64,000 bases of DNA from Xanthomonas hortorum pv. pelargonii (GTDB taxonomy: Bacteria; Pseudomonadota; Gammaproteobacteria; Xanthomonadales; Xanthomonadaceae). The position numbers and the translations under genes were made by a program. The notes under the pieces are model-generated. The model was given only the letters and a program-made list of their open reading frames with translations. It was not told the origin of the DNA and searched no databases. Location: positions 4,650,001 through 4,714,000 of the forward strand of contig NZ_CP098604.1 in NCBI RefSeq assembly GCF_024499015.1, written 5' to 3'. Position 1 is the stretch's first letter. Every line of letters begins with the position of its first letter. Shown one piece after another: positions 18,101-24,793 of the stretch.

Positions 18101-18735
18101 TCCCACGCTGCGGTGAAGCCCAGTAGGCCGGCCGCGGCCGGATCGAACGACAGCGACACCCTGTAGGCGTCTGGCGAGAGCGGCGTGCCCTGGCCGGAGT
18201 CTCGTAGCAGGGCGATGCCATCGCCCACGAAGGTGGCCTGCCCGGTCTCTTCTGACAGCGTCCATTGCGTACCGCTCGGTAGCACCAGATCGACATGACC
18301 GAACGGCAGCGAGCCGTTGCTGCCCGCCACCTGCCCGCTGGTGGGCGAGAAATAGAACAGCGGCACGCTCGTGCAGGCCCAGGATTGCGGCGGCGCCGCT
18401 TGCCATAGCCAGGCCACCCCACGCAGCGTGGCGTAAGGCGGCGTGAGCCCGAGGGTTTGTGCGATGTCGGCCGGCTCCGCCGGCAGTGCCTGCGATTGCG
18501 GATGGAACAAGAAATAGCCGGGCTGTTGCCAGGCTTGCGACAAGCTCAACTCCTGCGGCGCCTGCTCGTCTCGCCGGACGCCGATCTGCGATGCGCCGGC
18601 ACCGCCCGGCAGCAGCAAAAAGCCTGCCTGGACGGGCGCGACACCAATGGCCTGATCCACGGCGGCCGAATAGAGCGCAAAGCCGGCAGCGTCGAGCGCG
18701 ATCCGAGTGAAGATCATGTCTGCCATGGCGTGCAT
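15124..18735 (-). CDS. Large 1203-residue protein of unknown function
   Basis: The start at 18735 (MHAMADMIFTRIALDAAGFA) is preferred because a GGAG lies about 12 bases upstream and the sequence before it looks non-coding; MADM at 18726 is an alternative. The N-terminal half has LLLPGGAGASQIGVRRDEQA, YFHPDPQAP and many Pro/Gly turns. The last 400 residues have repeated hydrophobic strands, for example LDLFSYGLPGA, ALQFALPLGALGALADAHAS and VLMFNNVALSVFGITLPPKV. No signal peptide, transmembrane helix or catalytic motif is evident. The style matches the 2400-residue protein downstream, so the two probably form one structure or pathway. I could not assign a family. Confidence 0.82.
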   Translation of the reverse strand: MHAMADMIFTRIALDAAGFALYSAAVDQAIGVAPVQAGFLLLPGGAGASQIGVRRDEQAPQELSLSQAWQQPGYFLFHPQSQALPAEPADIAQTLGLTPPYATLRGVAWLWQAAPPQSWACTSVPLFYFSPTSGQVAGSNGSLPFGHVDLVLPSGTQWTLSEETGQATFVGDGIALLRDSGQGTPLSPDAYRVSLSFDPAAAGLLGFTAAWDPYNLFGLFADDPQAPGLQGGELRYFHPDPQAPQGFAQLRYPVLPPLPPLPANDWPAFLLDCEMDPLAPLDGTRTRFLFLPQRLDNLASSFGRTVSGDLVTLAPSVPSNGSPAGLYPAARPGAAQAPAAYLAPLGPFVLTVPGGAAKLSCGTLGTEYLRVADGDILDFVPSMPACSTAFGTAMARRMTLANGADTKPLLDGPFATSWVRFRPGAATVMRGYYAQPGASVNFGRGAVSPDMRYPAAVSALVSTLASTTKSDEIPVAFPMVQYGGVFALADATVQDAQLLAGYEKQVIAGLRGALIRGSTPDRPVFVGEQGAPLPGTRTSTPQGLLVQLNSATQSTRAGIAAAQAPEVQAGTWQSLLLARSAEQTLSFDADPATGVVDAQLASTLMREQLFLVLNDWSRFPDITRMIAVAGFNFEIAPDVDATDRWRTVLVFKYATTQSLAELIRAPESWANTDYFIGDATRVTDTQSVLIDALAVAEKASSDDDDPFADFRTKAADPGWTGMLAFNAPINGNGMPDDLQMLLAGIDGQLSAHHFGVQVNRISDGADQEPQISESALFGVIYHHAATTIFKREPAAPHSDQTPPDYAFVVEELSVAINQSLVTQFHCRVEMTINTLFGRAVTLTGADAKADVPPNTVVVAGRYQRHGEVGTVTFDGGQHGSFAFNPDRSRIRVIDTFQVSGASLVPIASVPSVPADADAGTTITSRFALSGTLAFAADPFPGVTGLDLFSYGLPGAAPGTTTTGVALTSLAFGISCQLDADGKRIGLPQITADFSGLRATDDRSGRRPGALVRMLPLTLQAILHDEAGLDIKALGALPVQVPALTGVAASVPGGGGVAPMPTQVAYVTSKPLYALQFALPLGALGALADAHASLDASLIVAWGASTYTPDDDGVALFVQLPQVTAGAFGFNLQGLLKTTFSAANLGLVKTKNGPAYVLMFNNVALSVFGITLPPKVLADFILFADANDPGGGNLGWSLAATQTP

Positions 18736-18916
18736 CGGTGAGCTGATCTCCGGTGAGCCGCGATGTACCTCGATCCGAGTGCACCGACGGACGCAATGAC
18801 GACGATCCGGATGCAGCGTGGTCGTCGGCATCGATGGACGGCGGTTGTCTGCCGGCCATCGCGCCTGCATCAACCGCGGACGTTGGGTACGCCAGATGCC
18901 GCCTGTGCGTGGTCGA

Positions 18917-19312
18917 TCAGACCGCGTCCTGCGATTCTTCCTTGGCCGCCATGCTCAGCGATGTGGTGACATCGAAGGTGTTGAGCACCACGCCGCGCGC
19001 CGTCAACAGGATCGCCTTGTTCTGCGTGATATACAGAATCAGGTCGTCGTCGAGGCTGCTGTCCTGTGAAATAGTGACCGTGGCGTGGCCAGTGCGGCTA
19101 TCCCATGGGAAGACCAAAGTGTTGTCGCCGTATGCGAACACCGCGCTCGTCGAGGGATACTTCGAACGCGGCACGGCCAGCGAACTCGGCGTATATAACG
19201 GCGGCGTCGGGCCGGCGGCCCAACCGGCGATGTTGCCGGCATTGTTGTTGGTTACCAGCAGAGACGTGATGGGTTCGTTGTAGCTGTTGAATACCGTGAC
19301 TTTGCCTGCCAT
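18917..19312 (-). CDS. Small conserved protein, DDDLILY family, first gene of the giant-protein cluster
   Basis: 131 aa, ATG at 19312 with GGGAG seven bases upstream. It starts MAGKVTVFNSYNEPITSLLV and shares with the 5119-5478 product the MxGKV start, VPRSKYP, FAYGDN, SSLDDDLILYITQN and ARGVVL. It has an extra C-terminal tail (SLSMAAKEESQDAV). No signal peptide or membrane segment. About 180 bases separate it from the 1203-residue gene, so it may have its own expression level. Function unknown; having a related copy at each end of the cluster suggests a structural or capping element, which is speculative. Confidence 0.78.
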   Translation of the reverse strand: MAGKVTVFNSYNEPITSLLVTNNNAGNIAGWAAGPTPPLYTPSSLAVPRSKYPSTSAVFAYGDNTLVFPWDSRTGHATVTISQDSSLDDDLILYITQNKAILLTARGVVLNTFDVTTSLSMAAKEESQDAV

Positions 19313-19537
19313 GAGATGCTCCCGACGTTGTGGGTGAAGAGACGGAGACGGTGATTCGCTCCGTTTGCCGATTGGCCTGCTGCGCTAACGACAGTTTGGA
19401 AAAGGAATCCGAATTGGTATCGATGCGACACGTGAGACATGGCGCCCAGCGATCATCCTGACGAGGGTGGCGACGCGTTTGCGGTGGATCGTTCAAAGGT
19501 TCCCTCTGTCTGCACCTTGCCGGTTTAAAAAAACGCT

Positions 19538-19555
19538 ACCCGACATAACGTCTCA
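19538..19555. repeat. 18-bp direct repeat, copy 1
   Basis: ACCCGACATAACGTCTCA occurs here and again at 20012-20029. The two copies bracket the small secreted-protein gene and lie 474 bases apart. Possible regulatory site, or ends left by a mobile cassette. Confidence 0.6.
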
Positions 19556-19592
19556 CCAGGTGGTCCATCTTCGATTGCTCCGAACCAACGGC

Positions 19593-19940
19593 TCAAATGC
19601 AGGTGGTTGGGTTTCTGCTTCCCTGCGGTGCATTGGACGGAAGCTTGAAGACGTGGCAGGTCTTGGTCGGCGCGGTATCGATGCGAACCGTGACATGGGT
19701 GTCGCCCCCTGCTCCGGGAGGTATTTGCCCACCGCCATGCTCTCCTATCGTGAAGGTGCAGCTATTGGCGGCGTATGCGGTTCTGAGCCGATCATTTGAA
19801 GAGTTCGCAACCCGGGTGGGCCAGCCGCTGATGGAGCCCTCGATGTGGGCGACAACGTTGCAACTGGCGGTTGCGTGACCACTTAACGCAAGCAGCGTCA
19901 GCAAGACGGCTGCTTTGATGCCTTGATTGTAGATAGGCAT
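19593..19940 (-). CDS. Small secreted protein of unknown function
   Basis: 115 aa. MPIYNQGIKAAVLLTLLALS followed by GHATASC is a clear Sec signal peptide with likely cleavage after ATA. The mature part (about 90 residues) has four Cys (SCNVVAH, SCTFTIGEH, KTCHVFKL, PTTCI), consistent with two disulfides, plus a Gly-rich GEHGGGQIPPGAGGD. The ATG at 19940 has only a weak ribosome binding site. A longer frame reading through from upstream is a shadow of the chemoreceptor gene. No domain recognised. Confidence 0.7.
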   Translation of the reverse strand: MPIYNQGIKAAVLLTLLALSGHATASCNVVAHIEGSISGWPTRVANSSNDRLRTAYAANSCTFTIGEHGGGQIPPGAGGDTHVTVRIDTAPTKTCHVFKLPSNAPQGSRNPTTCI

Positions 19941-20011
19941 ATCGATGTCCTGACGAGAGTTGGGTGCTGCATAAAATGCGTTGGCCAACCTTGTCGGATG
20001 CGCCAATGGGA

Positions 20012-20029
20012 ACCCGACATAACGTCTCA
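20012..20029. repeat. 18-bp direct repeat, copy 2
   Basis: Second copy of ACCCGACATAACGTCTCA, about 70 bases upstream of the ATG of the secreted-protein gene. The rest of the 311-base gap before the chemoreceptor gene holds a short inverted repeat at 20128-20153 (TGCGCTC...GAGCGCA), whose sequence recurs inverted near 57928-57951. Otherwise I see nothing there. Confidence 0.6.
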
Positions 20030-20251
20030 GAGTCGACGAAATCTTCAGCCGACCATGTGGTCCGGCGCATTCGTGGCGCGACGTCCAGCAAAGGCAATCG
20101 ATGGTGTGAGAGCGGCTAACAAAGCGACTGCGCTCACCGCCAGGCGAGCGCAGCGGGTACTCGGTGCGGCATGTGCCACTCGTCCACTGTTGTTCTGAGT
20201 GTGCCGTCCATACCCAGCCGACGGCTGCTCGCGACGTTGGGGACGCCGCGC

Positions 20252-22363
20252 TTAAATGACCGCAGCCTTGACCTTGAACACGTCCACAGCGCGGATCAGC
20301 TGCACGGAGTGGTCTTCGAGCGCACGCGCGGCGGTGCTTGCCGCTTCCACCAGGCGGACGTTGTGTTGGGTGGTTTCGTCCATCTGGGCGATGGTCTGAT
20401 TGACCTGTTCGATGCCGCTGGCCTGTTCCTGCGAGGCGGCGGAGATGTGGCCCATGATGTCGGTGACGTGCTGGACGCTGGTGACGACCTCGCTCATGGT
20501 GGTGCCGGCCTTTTGCACCAGTGTGGCGCCGTCGGCGACGCGTTGTACGGAGTCGTCGATGAGCCGTTTGATTTCCTTGGCGGCGTCCGATGAGCGGTGC
20601 GATAGGGTGCGCACTTCGGAGGCGACCACGGCGAATCCGCGGCCTTGTTCGCCTGCGCGTGCGGCTTCGACGGCGGCGTTGAGGGCGAGGATGTTGGTCT
20701 GGAAGGCGATGCCGTCGATGACCGAGATGATGTCGGCGATGCGCTTGGACGCCGCTTCGATACCGGACATCTTTTCGATGACCTGGCCGACCACGTCGCG
20801 TCCGTCCGAGGCAATCGCGGCGGCGCCCAGCGCGAGCTGGTTGGCGCGGCCTGCGTGTTCGGCGTTCTGCTTGACGGTGGAGGTCAGCTCTTCCATCGAG
20901 GCGGCGGTTTCTTCGAGACTGGCTGCCTGCTGTTCGCTGCGGCGCGCCAGTTCCTGATTGCCGCTGGCGATGTCTTCGGCGGCAAACCCAATGCTGTTGG
21001 AGGTGGTCTGGATATGCGTGACGATGTCGGTCAGGCGATGCACCGTGCTGTTGGCATCGTCGCGCATCGAGGCGAACACGCCGTGGAAGTTGCCGGTCAT
21101 GCGTACGGTGAGGTCGCCGTCGGCGATGGCGCGCAGCAGGTCGGAGAACTTGGCCAGGTTGGTGTCGGAGGTGGCCATCATGGTGTTGAGGTTTTCGACC
21201 ATCAGGCGGAAGTCGTGCTCGAACTTTTCCGGCTGGCCGCGGAGTGCGAAGTTGCCTGCGCACGCAGCTTGGGTGAGCTCCTGGATCTGTGCGTTGATGG
21301 CGCGCAGGTTCTGCCGTACCTGCTGCATGGTGGCGGTGATGGCGGCCTTTTCGCCGGGATACTGTTCGATTTCCTGCGCGAGATTGCCCACCGCGTAGCT
21401 GCCCATGACCTCGGTCATGCGCAACTGAGTCTGCACGTGCGCATGCACCAGTGCGTTGGTGTCCTGCACCATATCGCCGTATTCGCCCGGGAAACGCTTG
21501 GCGTCGGTGCGGTAGCTGATCTCGCCGGCTTCGTGGCGGGCGGCCATGGCGCGCTGGGCGGAGATCACCTCTTGCAGACGGCGCTGCATCTGTTGCATGG
21601 CACGCAGCAGCTGGCCGGATTCGTCCTGGCTGGTGGGCATGTCCTGGCTGCGCAGATCGCCGTCGTTGATGCGCTCGGCCAGGCGTAGCGACTGGCGCAA
21701 GGGCAGCACCACGCTGCGGGTGAGCAAGAAGGCGATCGTGGCGCCCAGTAGCAGTGCGATGACGGTGGAGATCACCATCAGCATGGCGAAGCCGCGTGCA
21801 GTGGCGACGGCGTCTTTGGCGGCGTCGCGGTTCTTGGCTTCCTGCAGATCGATGAAGGCATTGATGCTGGCCAGCCAGGCGATGAAGTCGGGCCGCGCTT
21901 CATGTAAGAGCAGCTGCTCTGCCTGCGGTTTGTCGCCTGACTCGCGCAGTGCACGCACGTTGACGATAAACGGCATGGTGCGCTGCTCGATCGCCTTGAT
22001 CTGCTGGAGAATCTTCTTCTCTTCGGTATCCGAAGAGGCGGCGATCATGCTGTCGAGCGGTTGCGCGGAGCGTGCGTAATCTGCGGCGAGCTTGTCGATC
22101 GATTGTTCTGCCGCGTGCCGGTCTGCCGCCTCGTCCATCAGCACCACATCGCGCAGCGCAATCGCACGGTCATGGACGCTGCCGCGAAAGTTGATCGCAT
22201 AGCGTTGTTTGACGCTGTTGACCTCGTTGATGGCGGTCAATTGCTGGTCGATGCTGCGCACGCGGTGGATGCCGACGACGGTCAGGATCACCATCAGCAC
22301 GATGATCGAAAGAAAGCCAAGCGCCAGACGCTGACCAATACGCAGATTCAAGAAGACATGCAT
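20252..22363 (-). CDS. Methyl-accepting chemotaxis protein
   Basis: 703 aa, inner-membrane chemoreceptor signalling to CheA/Che[21 protein letters not shown] opens the first transmembrane helix (about residues 12-30). A periplasmic four-helix-bundle-like domain follows (to about 190), with [18 protein letters not shown] and alternating charged helices, then a second transmembrane helix ([20 protein letters not shown]) and a HAMP region. Extra HAMP-like modules appear up to about residue 430. The C-terminal signalling domain has the conserved tip [20 protein letters not shown] and Glu/Gln-rich adaptation helices. No C-terminal NWETF-type pentapeptide is present. The start at 22363 is chosen because the first transmembrane helix follows directly. 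No linked che genes are in the window. Confidence 0.93.
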   Translation of the reverse strand: MHVFLNLRIGQRLALGFLSIIVLMVILTVVGIHRVRSIDQQLTAINEVNSVKQRYAINFRGSVHDRAIALRDVVLMDEAADRHAAEQSIDKLAADYARSAQPLDSMIAASSDTEEKKILQQIKAIEQRTMPFIVNVRALRESGDKPQAEQLLLHEARPDFIAWLASINAFIDLQEAKNRDAAKDAVATARGFAMLMVISTVIALLLGATIAFLLTRSVVLPLRQSLRLAERINDGDLRSQDMPTSQDESGQLLRAMQQMQRRLQEVISAQRAMAARHEAGEISYRTDAKRFPGEYGDMVQDTNALVHAHVQTQLRMTEVMGSYAVGNLAQEIEQYPGEKAAITATMQQVRQNLRAINAQIQELTQAACAGNFALRGQPEKFEHDFRLMVENLNTMMATSDTNLAKFSDLLRAIADGDLTVRMTGNFHGVFASMRDDANSTVHRLTDIVTHIQTTSNSIGFAAEDIASGNQELARRSEQQAASLEETAASMEELTSTVKQNAEHAGRANQLALGAAAIASDGRDVVGQVIEKMSGIEAASKRIADIISVIDGIAFQTNILALNAAVEAARAGEQGRGFAVVASEVRTLSHRSSDAAKEIKRLIDDSVQRVADGATLVQKAGTTMSEVVTSVQHVTDIMGHISAASQEQASGIEQVNQTIAQMDETTQHNVRLVEAASTAARALEDHSVQLIRAVDVFKVKAAVI

Positions 22364-22636
22364 GGGGGTTCGATCGATGATCCGACAAAGCGGAGAGCAG
22401 GGGAGTCCCGGCAGCAGCCGGGAGGCGAAGGCAGGTGCACGCTCCTTGAAGCGACATGGCTGCCGCTGCTCCGATTGCGTCTCTACGTGTTCGTTAGCGA
22501 CCCCGACCATTGAAACTGAAACCGGCGCGTCGGCCGATTCAGGTGTGGTTGGTTCCGTGGCGATGCGACGTCATCCCGATCCGGACGACACGTCGCAACG
22601 TCAACGCGCTGCGCAGCGCTTGAGAGCCCGGCAGGC

Positions 22637-23821
22637 TCAGTCGTAGCGCGCCAGATCCGGCGCCTTGATCGAGGGTGTCATCAGCTTCGCAGCGATGGTC
22701 TGGATGCTCGGTTGGCTGGCGAACTTCAGTGCGCCGTGCAACAGCTGGATGCCGAGCCGGCTATGCGGGTTCATCAGTCGCGGACCGATCTTGGGCACGC
22801 CCTGGCCCTGTTCGACCATCGGCCGCATGGCGGTCGCGTAGGCGGCGAATGCGCTCTGCAGATCATCGGTGCGTGCGATCTCGCTTGCCAACACATAGCC
22901 GCCGGTGACCGCCAGGGTGGCGCCGATACCGGCCAGCGGGGTTGCGCACCACGCCGCGTCACCGGTCAGGACGATGCGGCCTGTGTGCCAGCGCGGCATG
23001 CGCACCTGCCGCAAGGCATCGAAGTAGAAGTCGTCGGTGCTGTCCATGCCGTCCAGTACGCGCGCTGCCTGCCAGCCGGCGTCGGCGAACTGTTCACGCA
23101 AGTACGCTTTCTGCGTTGCCTGATCCCAGTCCTGCTCGCCATCGGTGACCTTCTGCAGCGACAGCATGGCGCGGGTGGTGCCGTGCCGGTCCGGCCGCAA
23201 CGAGATGCTGCGGCCGCCGGTGGTGTGATACCAGCGCCACAGGCGATCGTCGTCTGCGCTGCGTGCGATGGTGAAGTAGGCGATGGTCAGATCCATCCAG
23301 CGTGGGTCGTTTTCGCCCGGGAAAAGCTGTTCGCGCGTGGAGGAGCCGACGCCTTCGGCGATGATGACTGCATCGAAGCGGTCGCTGCTTCCGCTGTGGA
23401 AATTGACTATCGCGCCGTTGCCGTCGTCCTGGATGCTGGCGATGCGGTCGCCGAAGCGATAGGTCACCTTGTCGCGTGCGGCTTCGTAGAGCAGGCGGGC
23501 GAGGTCGCCGCGCAGGATCTCCAGCTCGGCGGTCGGGCCATCGCCGTCGATGTCGTCGGTCTTGAAAGTGGCGACCGCATGGCCGTGTTCGTCGACCCAG
23601 GCAGTGCCTTGCTCGCCGGTGCCATGGTCGAGTGCGGCCTGCTCCAAGCCCATGCGCTGCAGGACCTGGCGGCCGACGCCGCGCACGTCGATGTTCTGGC
23701 CGCCGTCGCGGAAGTGCGCCGCCTGTTCCACCACCACGACGTCGAGTCCCTGGTTGGCAAGCGTCCAGGCGGCGGTGTTGCCGGCGACGCTGGCGCCGGT
23801 GATGAGGATGCGACGCGCCAT
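22637..23821 (-). CDS. FAD-dependent monooxygenase
   Basis: 394 aa. N-terminal Rossmann FAD-binding motif RILITGASVAGNTAAWTLAN ends in VVVVEQA. The mid-domain DAVIIAEGVGSSTREQLFPG and the C-terminal VLTGDAAWCATPLAGIGATL (the GD motif binding the FAD ribityl chain) mark the aromatic hydroxylase class (FAD_binding_3), related to TetX-like and rifampicin-type monooxygenases. It would hydroxylate a small organic substrate using NAD(P)H and O2; the substrate is unknown. It lies just downstream of a MarR gene with a palindrome in the gap, suggesting induction by its substrate. Confidence 0.88.
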   Translation of the reverse strand: MARRILITGASVAGNTAAWTLANQGLDVVVVEQAAHFRDGGQNIDVRGVGRQVLQRMGLEQAALDHGTGEQGTAWVDEHGHAVATFKTDDIDGDGPTAELEILRGDLARLLYEAARDKVTYRFGDRIASIQDDGNGAIVNFHSGSSDRFDAVIIAEGVGSSTREQLFPGENDPRWMDLTIAYFTIARSADDDRLWRWYHTTGGRSISLRPDRHGTTRAMLSLQKVTDGEQDWDQATQKAYLREQFADAGWQAARVLDGMDSTDDFYFDALRQVRMPRWHTGRIVLTGDAAWCATPLAGIGATLAVTGGYVLASEIARTDDLQSAFAAYATAMRPMVEQGQGVPKIGPRLMNPHSRLGIQLLHGALKFASQPSIQTIAAKLMTPSIKAPDLARYD

Positions 23822-23841
23822 TACAATCACCCGTAGAGATA

Positions 23842-23859
23842 AATATCAGAGGTGATATT
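23842..23859. promoter_or_regulatory. Candidate MarR operator palindrome
   Basis: AATATCAGAGGTGATATT is a perfect inverted repeat with 7-bp arms and a 4-bp spacer. It overlaps the stop codon of the MarR gene and lies 20 bases before the ATG of the monooxygenase. Size and symmetry fit a MarR-family dimer site. Binding is inferred. Confidence 0.55.
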
Positions 23860-24352
23860 ACAGGTCTGCGCCGCGTTGCTCCAGGTTGACGATCAGGCGC
23901 TGCATGAACGCGACGGTTTTCTGGGCCTCCTCAGGTGAGAAGCCTTGCAAGGCATCGGCATTCAGATCGATCAGCACCCGAGCGCCCAGCTCGGCCATCT
24001 TGCGACCGCGCGCGGTGAGCGATACCAGCGCGGCGCGGCGGTCCTGCGCGGTGGGTGCGCGCTTGATGAGCTTTTGCGCTTCCAGCTTGTCGAGCAGGGC
24101 GACCATGGCGGGCTGCTTGATCGCCGAGGCGACCACCAGGTCGCGTTGCAACATCGGCCCCTTCCAGGACAGCAGCAGAATCGGTCCGATCAGGGCCAGC
24201 GAGACGCCGTGCGGCCGCAATTCGGCGTCGACCAGCCGGTTGAAGACCCGCGCTGCGTGATTGGCCAGGTAACCCGGCGCCACTGCCGCCTGGGGGTGAA
24301 TGCGTTCGTCTTGATCCTGCATGCGCGCAACCGTGTGATGCCTTTCAGCCAT
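23858..24352 (-). CDS. MarR-family transcriptional regulator
   Basis: 164 aa. Winged helix-turn-helix: recognition region LVVASAIKQPAMVALLDKLE, then the MarR-typical KLIKRAPTAQDRRAALVSLT (DxR wing motif), with dimerisation helices at both ends. It is upstream of and co-oriented with the FAD monooxygenase, 36 bases from its start, with a palindrome in between. It probably represses the monooxygenase and releases DNA on binding a phenolic or similar ligand, as typical MarR members do. The start may alternatively be at 24322 (MQDQDE). Confidence 0.88.
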   Translation of the reverse strand: MAERHHTVARMQDQDERIHPQAAVAPGYLANHAARVFNRLVDAELRPHGVSLALIGPILLLSWKGPMLQRDLVVASAIKQPAMVALLDKLEAQKLIKRAPTAQDRRAALVSLTARGRKMAELGARVLIDLNADALQGFSPEEAQKTVAFMQRLIVNLEQRGADL

Positions 24353-24793
24353 CGGGCGATTTTATCGGGCATCAAGGCGCGGGGCATGGGTGCTGCTCCC
24401 GGCGACGCGTTCACGGCTGCATCGGTGCGACCTTTGCTGCCTGGCATGGCACGCCGTCGTCGGTTGGGCACGCTGCCGGTCAGGCAGTCGGCGCGCAGTC
24501 CAGGCAGTGCATCGCCTGGGTGCTGCGCAGCGAGCGTTGCCTGCGCTAGCTATTCAGCAATGCCGGGTGGGTTCGGCTGGACGCAGCGGGGCGCAGGCCA
24601 GATGATAGCCGGATGCGCGTGCGCCTGGTCTTGCGATAGGCGACACGCAAGGTTGGCAGCTGGCCTCTCTATCAATGGTTTGAAAAAAGATGCAGGTAGG
24701 TGTGATTGGTAATCCGGGCCAGGGCCGCGTTGCGTTGCGCCCGTGGTCCAGACAGTGCGGCTGCCGCATGGCGCTAGTGCGGTCGCATTGCGT
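24353..24793. other. Divergent intergenic region of about 440 bp
   Basis: This lies between the MarR gene and the hybrid kinase, which are transcribed apart, so promoters for both should be here. I could not identify a convincing -35/-10 pair or another palindrome. No coding potential beyond shadow frames. Confidence 0.4.

Noticed and set aside
7110..18735. Type VI or contractile injection system components
   Set aside because: No sheath, baseplate, spike or AAA motif could be recognised in any of these proteins.
19593..19940. A type III effector
   Set aside because: The N-terminus is a Sec signal peptide, and no PIP-box is visible upstream.
20252..22363. Chemoreceptor as a Tar/Tsr-type with C-terminal methylation tether
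   Set aside because: No pentapeptide is present at the C-terminus; only the general signalling domain is supported.
22560..22640. A rho-independent terminator after the FAD monooxygenase
   Set aside because: The small GCGCTGCGCAGCGC hairpin has no T-run and could be chance in this GC-rich stretch.
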